Below are positions 16,504 to 23,487 of a DNA stretch of 64,000 nucleotides, piece by piece. Numbering within the stretch: the stretch's first letter is position 1; every line of letters begins with the position of its first letter. This DNA comes from UBA4416 sp943362175 (GTDB taxonomy: Bacteria; Bacteroidota; Bacteroidia; B-17B0; Aurantibacillaceae), in assembly GCA_943362175.1 (NCBI GenBank), contig CALRIU020000021.1, forward strand, positions 1 through 64,000. The letters are read 5' to 3'. A model generated the notes under the pieces. That model searched no databases. It was given only the letters and a program-made list of their open reading frames with translations, and had not been told where the DNA came from. Position numbers and translations under genes: made by a program.

Positions 16504-17070
16504 TTACACCCTCAGAGAGCCTCGGAAAGCCCTGGCGGCATAATAGGATTCCGCGCCGTTGTGGTAGAGAAAGATCGTATCATACCTGCGGTCGCAGAAA
16601 AGGGCTCCGCCGAGTGCCCGTATCCCGGCCGGTGTTTTTACCCAACTTGATGTTTTCAGATCAAACTCGCCGAGCTTCTGAAGCTCGCGGTATTCTGCCT
16701 CTGTCAGAATGTCTATGCCCATATCGGCGGCCATCCCCAGGGCACTGTCTTTGGGCTTGTGCTCTTTTCTGGACTCAAGGGCTTCGTGATCATAACAAAT
16801 ACTTCTGCGGCCTTTCGGGCTTTCTGCCGAGCAATCATAAAAAATGAATTCTCCTGTTTTCGTGTCATAGCCAACCACATCCGGCTCGCCGCCACTGCTT
16901 TCCATCTCATCGAGCGACCATAGTTTTGCAGGATGGGCTTCCAGCCGTGTCTGTACCTTCGACCAGTCAAGGCCTTTATGCCGGGCCTTGTTTTTTTCAA
17001 AACGGGTTTTCAATGTGCCGATTAATTCGGCCTGCTGCTCAGGTGATAATTTCTTTTTTGTCGTTTTCAT
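16504..17070 (-). CDS. DUF4256 family protein
   Basis: This 188-residue cytoplasmic protein matches the DUF4256 pattern: LSPEQQAELIGTLKTRFEKN, then SLDEMESSGGEPDVVGYD, FYDCSAESPKGRRSICYD, and the C-terminal GIRALGGALFCDRRYDTIF. Length fits the family. Biochemical role unknown. It is the last gene of the ArsR-led operon and follows the YdeI gene by 35 bases. Similar gene sets (ArsR, SRPBCC, DoxX, YdeI/DUF1801, DUF4256) are common in soil Bacteroidota. Confidence 0.85.
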   Translation of the reverse strand: MKTTKKKLSPEQQAELIGTLKTRFEKNKARHKGLDWSKVQTRLEAHPAKLWSLDEMESSGGEPDVVGYDTKTGEFIFYDCSAESPKGRRSICYDHEALESRKEHKPKDSALGMAADMGIDILTEAEYRELQKLGEFDLKTSSWVKTPAGIRALGGALFCDRRYDTIFLYHNGAESYYAARAFRGSLRV

Positions 17071-17105
17071 AGCGTCGCTAGGTTTTGCTCAGGGTAAGTG
17101 GTGTA

Positions 17106-17684
17106 TTAATCGTCCAGTCCTTTTCCATCGAAAATATGTTGGATGTGTTTTTCGATCCTGGCTTCGCGGGTTTTGGCCTGCTTCGCCTGTGAGAAATAAA
17201 GCAGGTAAGCCCTTTGCCGCCCGGGAGTCAGGGCTTTGAACGCTTTTTCCAAAGCCGGCATATCATCCAGCCTGCTTTGAAACTCTTCGGGCATCTCAAA
17301 CTCCGTTGTCTTTTTGAGCTCGGCTTTCAGTCCGGCTTTTTCAATGGCAATGGCTTCTTTGATATAAGCTTTCAGGATTGCTTTTCTCTTCACGATTTCC
17401 TCGAGAGTGGTAAAGCGCATCTGGCGCGCTACCTGTACGTTCTTCGTTTGCTGGATGAGAACACCGCCCGGATCTTTTAATAACACTCCTTTAAAAAACA
17501 GCACGGCGCAGTATTCTTTGAAGACATGGATAAGAACAATGTTGTTTCCCTCGTGGGTGTAACAAGGGCAGCCCCATTTCAATTCTTCGGTCAGCCCACA
17601 CCCGAGCACGATGGACCTTAAGGTCTCAATCTCTTCCTGCCAGGCTTTGTTTTTGGCGAAATACCAATCAACTTTAGGATTCAT
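17106..17684 (-). CDS. YdeI/OmpD-associated family protein (DUF1801 plus OmdA)
   Basis: This 192-residue protein has an N-terminal DUF1801 half with EELKWGCPCYTHEGNNIVLI and CAVLFFKGVLLKDPGG. Its C-terminal OmdA-like helical half contains PEEFQSRLDDMPALEKAF and LTPGRQRAYLLYFSQAKQ. This fusion is the typical Bacteroidota YdeI form. E. coli YdeI relatives have been linked to antimicrobial-peptide resistance, but the role here is not established. It is the fourth gene of the ArsR operon. Confidence 0.88.
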   Translation of the reverse strand: MNPKVDWYFAKNKAWQEEIETLRSIVLGCGLTEELKWGCPCYTHEGNNIVLIHVFKEYCAVLFFKGVLLKDPGGVLIQQTKNVQVARQMRFTTLEEIVKRKAILKAYIKEAIAIEKAGLKAELKKTTEFEMPEEFQSRLDDMPALEKAFKALTPGRQRAYLLYFSQAKQAKTREARIEKHIQHIFDGKGLDD

Positions 17685-17714
17685 GTTATACCTTTTTACG
17701 AATGTCCGAATAAT

Positions 17715-18098
17715 TTATGAATTTGGGAAAATCACTTTTCTTTCTGCCGGCCTGAAGTACCAGGATACGGTTGTGAGCATCAATAGTAATACCGGTCCGA
17801 AAAGAGTAATGGCCTGGTCGCCGTGCGCGATATGGGAAAAAACTGCGCCGGACATGGCAAAGAAAAATCCGGCATAAGCCCATTCTTTGAGCAGCGGAAA
17901 TTTAGGGACAAGCACGGCTACAACTCCCAGGAGTTTCCAGATGCCAAGAAGCGTTAGAACGTACAGGGGATAGCCCAGGTCTTCCATCATGTTCACTTCC
18001 TCCGGTAGTTTGATCAATTGTACAACGCCTGTCGCGACCATTCCTAAGGACAGCCACAGCGTAGCCGTCCAATAAATAATTTTATTACGTTTTGTCAT
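17715..18098 (-). CDS. DoxX-like small membrane protein
   Basis: This 127-residue protein has four hydrophobic segments: IIYWTATLWLSLGMVATGVV, YPLYVLTLLGIWKLLGVVAV, WAYAGFFFAMSGAVFSHIA and ITLFGPVLLLMLTTVSW. The PLYVLTLLGIWKLLG segment is the hallmark of the DoxX-like (DoxX_2) family. Its role in the inner membrane is unclear. It is co-transcribed with the SRPBCC and YdeI genes. Confidence 0.88.
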   Translation of the reverse strand: MTKRNKIIYWTATLWLSLGMVATGVVQLIKLPEEVNMMEDLGYPLYVLTLLGIWKLLGVVAVLVPKFPLLKEWAYAGFFFAMSGAVFSHIAHGDQAITLFGPVLLLMLTTVSWYFRPAERKVIFPNS

Positions 18099-18104
18099 GG
18101 TGAT

Positions 18105-18572
18105 CTAGTTTAAGTTTTTTATAGTTTCCTCTAAGCGGTTATGCGCCATGTTGATTCCCTTGGCGAATGGTAATTGCAGGATCTGGTCCCTGACGGCTAC
18201 CGATTTGTAGATCACATGCATCGTGAGCTTGCTGGTGCTGTCGCTGAGCTGCTCAAACTCCAGGAACTCCAGTTGGATCGGAAAAGGAGTGTTCTCCATC
18301 TCAAACGTGCGCGTGATTTTTTGGTTAGGCACAAAATCATGAATTGTGCCGTTCGAACGGAAAATGACGTTCCCTTGTGGATCGGAGTTCTCAAACTGGT
18401 AAGAGCCATGCTTTCTGTTCTCCATCTTCACGACTTTGTTGCCCATCCATTGCTCAACAAGTTCAGGCTCCTCATAAGCTTTGAAGAGCAATTCCAGTGG
18501 CAGGTCAAACTCCCGGGTGATCATGATTTCCTGTTTGCCTTCCTCGGCAGTAATTTTCGTTTTTCGTTCCAT
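18105..18572 (-). CDS. SRPBCC/AHSA1-type START-like protein
   Basis: This 155-residue protein has EIMITREFDLPLELLFKAYE, PELVEQWMG and the Trp-Gly pair of the AHSA1/ATPase-activator START-like fold, ending with KGINMAHNRLEETIKNL. This fold binds hydrophobic ligands in a central cavity. In ArsR-SRPBCC pairs the ligand is usually unknown. The gene is 1 base after the ArsR gene stop and 6 bases before the DoxX gene, so it is firmly in the operon. Confidence 0.9.
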   Translation of the reverse strand: MERKTKITAEEGKQEIMITREFDLPLELLFKAYEEPELVEQWMGNKVVKMENRKHGSYQFENSDPQGNVIFRSNGTIHDFVPNQKITRTFEMENTPFPIQLEFLEFEQLSDSTSKLTMHVIYKSVAVRDQILQLPFAKGINMAHNRLEETIKNLN

Positions 18573-18573
18573 G

Positions 18574-18897
18574 TTATTTTTTTGGTTTATAATTCTTCAT
18601 GATACTTTCTAATTTGTTGAAGCGGTCATCCCACATGCTGCGGAAAGGCTCAATGAAGTCGGCTATTGCTTTCATCTTTTTCGGATTGAGGTGATAGTAA
18701 ATTTCCCTGCCGTTCTGTGTTTGTCCGAGTAGTTCGCACTCGGTCAGGATTTGCAGGTGTTTCGATACGGTTGGCCTGGCAGTGTCAAAATTGGAAGCAA
18801 TGGCCCCCGCTGTCAGCGATTGGGTGGATACCAGCAGGAGGATAGCTCTTCTCGTTGGGTCGGCGATAGCCTGGAATACATCTCGTCTTAGGTTCAT
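18574..18897 (-). CDS. ArsR-family winged-helix repressor, operon regulator
   Basis: This 107-residue protein starts MNLRRDVFQAIADPTRRAIL, with the DPTRRxIL signature of this ArsR subgroup. The recognition helix region is FDTARPTVSKHLQILTECEL, and the wing is GREIYYHLNPKKM. It lacks the metal-binding ELCVCDL motif of true arsenic sensors, so it is probably not metal-responsive. It is the first gene of a five-gene operon, and its own promoter is covered by two tandem palindromes, indicating autorepression. Confidence 0.92.
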   Translation of the reverse strand: MNLRRDVFQAIADPTRRAILLLVSTQSLTAGAIASNFDTARPTVSKHLQILTECELLGQTQNGREIYYHLNPKKMKAIADFIEPFRSMWDDRFNKLESIMKNYKPKK

Positions 18898-18899
18898 TG

Positions 18900-18947
18900 T
18901 GTAGTTATTTGACTACAAATATATGCGTAGTTATTTAGCTACGCAAA
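18900..18947 (-). promoter_or_regulatory. ArsR operon promoter with tandem palindromic operators
   Basis: On the minus strand a -33 TTTG (18947-18944) and a -7 box TATATTTG (18923-18916) are separated by 20 bases, a near-ideal Bacteroidota promoter. One palindrome, TGCGTAG-8-CTACGCA (18924-18945), fills the spacer. A second, TGTAG-8-CTACA (18900-18917), covers the initiation region. GTAGTTATTT repeats every 26 bases. Repressor bound at both would block polymerase. Confidence 0.8.
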
Positions 18948-19240
18948 TTTTTCTGTCATTTTTTTAATTGAGATCAAATAATACATTGGCCTTAAGCCAA
19001 AAAGCCGGAAACAGGATGTATAAAATAAGCCGGGTAACAAACCATGAAAAGAGCAGGGCACTTAGCGCTCATTGTTAAGGGGATAAGTTTGATATGTGCG
19101 GGAAATATGTTTCAGCAGATCGTGTAGACAGGGCGAAGGACAACCTGCGGGTAGGAGGGCACCGGTGACAGGGTTGTACACTCTACGCTAATGGACCTAT
19201 CAAGCGGATTCATTTGGGCAGGTAAAAAACGGATCCCTGT
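18948..19240. other. Intergenic stretch, nothing recognised
   Basis: This holds the upstream flank of the ArsR promoter and the 3' flank of the TonB-C-like gene, which ends at 19241. Short frames here lack protein-like composition, and no terminator is obvious. Confidence 0.4.
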
Positions 19241-19930
19241 CTAACATCCGCCGCCTCTTCCGGCAACAAACTCAAATTCCTGCTTCACCCTGGTGCCTTC
19301 CGGATTTTCCGCGGCTTTCCACTCCGGCATGTTTTGGATCAGCTTTAAAAAATGCCGGTCTGTTTCTTTATCGCCGAATGACCGTTTGATTTTCGGATGA
19401 CTGACTTTACCGTGTTCATTGATCGTAAAGCGGATGATGAGCTGCTGGAGCTCTTTGGAGCCCGCTTCCGGGATCCGGGGACTGTTGTCTTTTAAATACT
19501 GCATCAGCTTTTCGTGTCCTTCTATATATTGTGCTTCGTGTTGCGGAACGACGGTCATCTCAACATGCATGGTGTTATGCTCCATTACACGGGTCACCGG
19601 TACCTGGTAGCTGTAATTTACCGAGATGATAATCTTCGAAGCCAGGTCGGCTGCCTGTAACATTTGCTGTTGCTCAGGGCTTAGGCTATCATTGGCACTG
19701 CTTGCTTTCCGTTCTTTGCCATGGCAGCTTGCAGAGAGCTCAACAGATGTATAACCGTCAATCCAGTTGACAGGATAACCCTCGATGAGATCGCTTAGCC
19801 GTTTGGGAGAACGAAGCTTCTCCTGCTTTATGGCGCGGGTATATGTTCCCCGGACTTCGTAGTTCAGGTCCTGGGCGAGCCCTGAAATGCAAAGCAACAA
19901 TGCTGTTGAAAGGATCAGGCAGTTTTTCAT
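19241..19930 (-). CDS. Secreted TonB-C-like protein, paralog 1
   Basis: About 229 residues from MKNCLILSTALLLCISGLAQ, a clear signal peptide. An upstream in-frame start at 20002 would overlap the preceding gene and precede the signal with an unlikely extension, so I chose 19930. The C-terminal 100 residues (LIIRFTINEHGKVSHPKIKR, then LIQNMPEWKAAENPEGTRVK) resemble the TonB C-terminal fold of Bacteroidota 'energy transducer' proteins. There is no N-terminal membrane anchor or proline-rich stretch, so it is not a classical TonB. It ends in AGRGGGC; its paralog ends in GSGGC. Confidence 0.75.
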   Translation of the reverse strand: MKNCLILSTALLLCISGLAQDLNYEVRGTYTRAIKQEKLRSPKRLSDLIEGYPVNWIDGYTSVELSASCHGKERKASSANDSLSPEQQQMLQAADLASKIIISVNYSYQVPVTRVMEHNTMHVEMTVVPQHEAQYIEGHEKLMQYLKDNSPRIPEAGSKELQQLIIRFTINEHGKVSHPKIKRSFGDKETDRHFLKLIQNMPEWKAAENPEGTRVKQEFEFVAGRGGGC

Positions 19931-19991
19931 GAGTTGCTGGTTTAGGGTAAGGATGAATTTTACCGGGTCAATAATGGCAACAGGCTGTTTC

Positions 19992-20825
19992 CTAGCATCC
20001 ACCGCTGCCCATTGAAAAATGGAATTGTTGTTTTACGGTTTGGCCTTTTGCATTTTTTGCAGGCTTCCATTTCGGCAGGTGGTAAATGGCATCGACCAGC
20101 AGGATGTCGAGAAATGGATCTGTGGAAGTCGTGGAAATAGAAGCATCCATGACCTTGCCTTCTTCATTGACGGTAAATTTCACAACTGTTCTGGATATTT
20201 TATCGGCGTACATGTTTTCGGCAGCACCTCCGGAAGGAAGCTTGCTCATCACGCTTTTCGTTAGCTGGTTTCTGAGTTCTGTATATCCTCCCGGGAATTG
20301 AGCTTCTGTCTCAGGAACAACCGCGACACTGACATTTCCTTCTATGATCTTTGCTTCGTACCCGGAAGCATCGTTGGCCAGGTCTTTGTATTTGAATTTC
20401 ACCTTGATGGTGATGTTGGTGTTCAGATCGGCTGTCGCCAGCACCCGTTTCTGATCCAGGCTGAGCTGATCGTTGCTACTGTGTGCGGTGAGCGTTTTTC
20501 CGTTATGCGTAGAGGTGATGTTCACCGACAGGTAATCAATGAGCTTATTATAGTTATGCTCCTGGGGAGACAGGTAATTGTAGCCCAGGGGAAAAATATC
20601 GTAGCCCTGGTAGTGGCCGATTCTCCTGCGGTTCAGGTCCATGCGCTCATAAGAGGGTAGAACCATATTTCGCCACAGCTCAGGTGTAATGTCACTCAGG
20701 AAAGCAGCTTCACGGAGTTTTAGTTTATTCGTGGAGGGAATTAACTTCCCGGTATACTCCGGAGGCTGGGCAGATCCGGAGAACAGCAGGAGGGATAAAA
20801 GCGGTGTGAGAATCAGGTGTTTCAT
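19992..20825 (-). CDS. Secreted TonB-C-like protein, paralog 2
   Basis: This 277-residue protein has the signal peptide MKHLILTPLLSLLLFSGSAQ. The middle part (LSLDQKRVLATADLNTNITI) aligns with LSPEQQQMLQAADLASKIII of the next gene, and the C-terminal TonB-like domain reads TVVKFTVNEEGKVMDASI and YHLPKWKPAKNAKGQTVKQQ. The two genes are 61 bases apart and co-directional, so a tandem duplication is likely. A -7 box at 20868-20875 and the heptamer array at 20898-20937 lie upstream and are shared with the divergent kinase/regulator pair. It is therefore a probable target of that pair. Confidence 0.78.
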   Translation of the reverse strand: MKHLILTPLLSLLLFSGSAQPPEYTGKLIPSTNKLKLREAAFLSDITPELWRNMVLPSYERMDLNRRRIGHYQGYDIFPLGYNYLSPQEHNYNKLIDYLSVNITSTHNGKTLTAHSSNDQLSLDQKRVLATADLNTNITIKVKFKYKDLANDASGYEAKIIEGNVSVAVVPETEAQFPGGYTELRNQLTKSVMSKLPSGGAAENMYADKISRTVVKFTVNEEGKVMDASISTTSTDPFLDILLVDAIYHLPKWKPAKNAKGQTVKQQFHFSMGSGGC

Positions 20826-20867
20826 AGGCGTATGGTTTTGAGAAGTGATAAATAGCAGGTGCTGTTA

Positions 20868-20875
20868 CAAAGGTA
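20868..20875 (-). promoter_or_regulatory. Putative -7 box of the TonB-C-like pair
   Basis: On the minus strand this reads TACCTTTG, an exact TAnnTTTG match, 43 bases before the ATG at 20825 and 22 bases from the edge of the heptamer array. Confidence 0.55.
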
Positions 20876-20897
20876 ATTCCGGCATGCACAGCAAGGT

Positions 20898-20937
20898 GTT
20901 ATTGAGTCGTTATTGGCCTGTTAACGACTTGTTAATG
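20898..20937. promoter_or_regulatory. Four GTTAnnG heptamers with an 11-bp period, probable OmpR-type operator
   Basis: GTTATTG, GTTATTG, GTTAACG and GTTAATG start at 20898, 20909, 20920 and 20931, exactly one helical turn apart. OmpR/PhoB-family regulators bind head-to-tail to such direct repeats. The array is centred between two divergent TAnnTTTG boxes (22 and 25 bases away), and neither of those promoters has a -33 TTTG. Part of it also forms the inverted repeat AGTCGTTA/TAACGACT. Confidence 0.75.
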
Positions 20938-20962
20938 TGATGCGGGGCCCGTCAAAAATCGC

Positions 20963-20970
20963 TAATTTTG
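20963..20970 (+). promoter_or_regulatory. Putative -7 box of the histidine kinase gene
   Basis: TAATTTTG matches TAnnTTTG. Initiation would fall about 4-6 bases before the ATG at 20980. A possible TTG start at 20968 lies inside the box and is therefore rejected. Confidence 0.6.
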
Positions 20971-20979
20971 GATACTCTG

Positions 20980-22194
20980 ATGAAACTCGATCGCACTTAC
21001 GTCTTTATCGCTTTGTCTTCCCTGGCATTGGTGGTCGTGCTGATAATCCAGGTCAACTGGATTCTGCATGCCGCCAGGATCAAGGAAGAGCTCTTCAACG
21101 AAAAGGCGAATATGGTGCTTACCCGCACGGCAGAAGCACTAAGCTCCGATACACAGGCCTGCCGGAACCTGGAGGCTGGTGTGGAGGCAGCCGAAGTCCG
21201 GAAAATAGATTCCCTCTTTGTGCATTATATGCAATTTTATAATTTTCACATCGACTATTCGTTTGAAGTGATTAAGCCGGATCTGTTCGGGATGAAGCAA
21301 AGCAAAGCGGCGAATAATGTCTACAACAAGCGCCTGGATGAAGTGGTGAGCAACAACGGCTTGGAATTGAAACTCACCTTTCCTGATAAAAGAAAATTCA
21401 TCATCGCCGAAATGGGACCGATGTTCATTACCTCTGTTGTATTGATCCTCGTGGTGCTGGTGATGTTCTGGAGAACGGTTCTGTCACTCCTGAAAAAGAA
21501 AGAGATCCTGGAGCATACCACGGAGTTTCTGAACAACATGACCCATGAGTTCAAAACACCTCTTACCAACATCGCCCTGGCAGGCAGGATGATGACGAAA
21601 GAAGCAACACTCAGGCAGGAAGAAAAATTGAAGCATTATTCGGCAATCATCCTCGAAGAGAACGAGAAGCTGAGACTTCAGGTAGAGCACATGTTGAGCA
21701 TGACGGCCCTCGAAAGGGGAGAGCTGCCATTGCAAAAAGCCGAAACAGACATGCACCAGCTGATTGAGGAAGCCGTCAAATGCATTAGTGTGCAGATTGA
21801 ACATGCCCAGGGACGCTTGACGCTGGATTTGAAAGCAGAGCATCTTGAGGTGATGGGGGATAAGGCGTATCTTACCAACGTGCTCTGTAACCTGCTTGAC
21901 AATGCCATCAAGTATTCGCCCGAGAAACCGGAATTGTTGGTGACGACACAGAACAGCGGTAAATACCTGATGATAACAGTTCGCGATAAAGGGATTGGTA
22001 TTCCGAAAGGATATCATAAAAAAGTATTCGATGCCTTTTTCAGGGTACCAACCGGCGACGTGCATGATGTGAAAGGTTTCGGGATGGGGCTGGCCTATGT
22101 GAAAAAGATCGTGGAGCTGCACAATGGAACGATAGACCTGCAAAGTGAAGCAGGAAGAGGAACGACGATAACGATAGCGATACCTTATGTCTAA
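20980..22194 (+). CDS. Sensor histidine kinase (EnvZ-like class)
   Basis: About 404 residues from MKLDRTYVFIALSSLALVVV. Two membrane helices (residues about 8-30 and 150-172) enclose a periplasmic domain of about 120 residues. The HisKA helix carries the acceptor His in NNMTHEFKTPLTNIALAGRM. The ATP-binding domain has an N box (LCNLLDNAIKYSP), a G1 box (DKGIGIPKGYHKKVF) and a G2 box (GFGMGLAYVKKI). There is no HAMP domain. The gene overlaps the response-regulator start by 8 bases, so the pair is coupled. The periplasmic signal is unknown. The position suggests control of the divergent secreted TonB-C-like pair. Confidence 0.93.
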   Translation: MKLDRTYVFIALSSLALVVVLIIQVNWILHAARIKEELFNEKANMVLTRTAEALSSDTQACRNLEAGVEAAEVRKIDSLFVHYMQFYNFHIDYSFEVIKPDLFGMKQSKAANNVYNKRLDEVVSNNGLELKLTFPDKRKFIIAEMGPMFITSVVLILVVLVMFWRTVLSLLKKKEILEHTTEFLNNMTHEFKTPLTNIALAGRMMTKEATLRQEEKLKHYSAIILEENEKLRLQVEHMLSMTALERGELPLQKAETDMHQLIEEAVKCISVQIEHAQGRLTLDLKAEHLEVMGDKAYLTNVLCNLLDNAIKYSPEKPELLVTTQNSGKYLMITVRDKGIGIPKGYHKKVFDAFFRVPTGDVHDVKGFGMGLAYVKKIVELHNGTIDLQSEAGRGTTITIAIPYV

Positions 22195-22888
22195 TGAAAA
22201 GCTCAATATATTGCTGGCGGAGGACGATCTCAATTTGGGAGTTCTTCTCGTGGATTACCTGGAAGCGGAAGGTTTTGGGGTCAAGCTTTGCAAAGATGGT
22301 GAAGTCGCTTTAAAAGCTTTTCAGGCGGGGAATTTTGACCTGTGCCTGCTGGATGTGATGATGCCTAAGCTGGATGGCTTTTCCCTGGCGAAGGCGATCC
22401 GTTTGAAAAATAAATACGTGCCGGTAATCTTTATTACGGCCCGGTCGCTGAAAGAGGATAAGCTCAAAGGCTATGGCCTGGGGGCAGACGATTACATCAC
22501 AAAGCCATTTGATGAGGAAGAGCTGCTCTGGAAGATCAAAGCCCTGAGCCGCCGGATACCGGAGCTCAAGAAGGAACATAAAACGGAAGTCAGTATCATA
22601 GGAAAGTATAGTTTTGATTGGAATAACCAATGTTTGAGTATTGACGGTCTCGAAAAGCGCATTACAGAAAAGGAAAGTGACATCCTGCGATACTTATACA
22701 GCCACAGGAACAAGGTTATCAGGCGCGAGGATTTATTGAAAGAGCTTTGGGGGGAGAACGATTACTTCCTGGGCAGAAGCCTGGATGTGTTCATCACCAA
22801 GATCCGGAAATACCTGAAAGAAGATCCACGGCTGGAAATCGAAAACGTCTTTAAGGTAGGCTTTATTTTTAAGGTGCCGGAGGGCTGA
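22187..22888 (+). CDS. OmpR/PhoB-family response regulator
   Basis: This 233-residue protein has a receiver domain with NILLAEDDLNLGVLL, the acceptor Asp in CLLDVMMPKLDGF and the Lys in DDYITKPFDEEELL. A winged-helix DNA-binding domain follows, with LEKRITEKESDILRYLYSHR and the recognition helix SLDVFITKIRKYLKED. It is translationally coupled to the kinase. The four heptamers at 20898-20937 are in the right arrangement for this family. Confidence 0.95.
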   Translation: MSNEKLNILLAEDDLNLGVLLVDYLEAEGFGVKLCKDGEVALKAFQAGNFDLCLLDVMMPKLDGFSLAKAIRLKNKYVPVIFITARSLKEDKLKGYGLGADDYITKPFDEEELLWKIKALSRRIPELKKEHKTEVSIIGKYSFDWNNQCLSIDGLEKRITEKESDILRYLYSHRNKVIRREDLLKELWGENDYFLGRSLDVFITKIRKYLKEDPRLEIENVFKVGFIFKVPEG

Positions 22889-22896
22889 ATGGGAAA

Positions 22897-22931
22897 TAAA
22901 AAACGGCAGCGATGTAGTTGCTGCCGTTTTC
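22897..22931. terminator. Bidirectional rho-independent terminator between convergent genes
   Basis: The stem AAAACGGCAGC pairs with GCTGCCGTTTT around a 9-base loop, 9 bases after the response-regulator stop. A-runs and T-runs on both sides let it end the regulator (plus) and the Tc toxin/lipoprotein unit (minus). Confidence 0.88.
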
Positions 22932-23010
22932 ATTTGGAAGTATTTTATAAAAAGAAAAATGGGTCTGCTGATTGACAGAAGTCAGACTAAACAATAAATT
23001 AAAGCTTTGG

Positions 23011-23445
23011 CTAGTCCTTTTTTTTCAGGATATAATCGTTAGCCGAAAAAACATCAATTTCTGCTTTTTTATTCCCCGTAGCTTTATACCAGTTTACATT
23101 GTTAAGTGCTGTATGAAAAGGAGATACTAATATGCTATCTGGGTGTATCCCCAGATAGCATATGGAAAGCCAATTATTAAATTCGAGTTCTGCACCAGAA
23201 GCAAGCCATGTATTATCATTTTTATACAAAGGGGTTACCTTATTTAAATAATCTTTTTCGTTCGAATAAAAAAATTGACTATAAGTATGAGGCTGATATT
23301 GAACAGATAAAACTTCAACTTGTCCTGAAGGATACTTGAATATATATTCTCCTTCTATGTCCTTACTTGGTTCTGCTGGTCCCGAATTACAATTTTGCAA
23401 AAAGAAAACTGCAACTATGCCTAATATTATTTGTAAGACTTTCAT
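23011..23445 (-). CDS. Small lipoprotein, candidate immunity partner of the Tc toxin tip
   Basis: This 144-residue protein has a lipobox: MKVLQIILGIVAVFFLQNC, with Cys19 followed by NSGPAEPS. The mature part (GEYIFKYPSGQVEVLSVQ, then LYKNDNTWLASGAELEF and WLSICYLGIHPDSI) is not recognised. It begins 42 bases after the stop of the TcB-TcC fusion, on the same strand, and shares the AT-rich composition of that toxin's tip. In polymorphic toxin loci the gene directly behind the variable tip usually encodes the immunity protein. That is the basis of the proposal, which is inference. Confidence 0.6.
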   Translation of the reverse strand: MKVLQIILGIVAVFFLQNCNSGPAEPSKDIEGEYIFKYPSGQVEVLSVQYQPHTYSQFFYSNEKDYLNKVTPLYKNDNTWLASGAELEFNNWLSICYLGIHPDSILVSPFHTALNNVNWYKATGNKKAEIDVFSANDYILKKKD

Positions 23446-23487
23446 GTTAATTATTATTTGCCCGAGAATTTTTCCTAATATACATAA

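Noticed and set aside
20968..20979. TTG start for the histidine kinase
   Set aside because: It lies inside the TAATTTTG -7 box; the ATG at 20980 is directly downstream of the expected initiation point.
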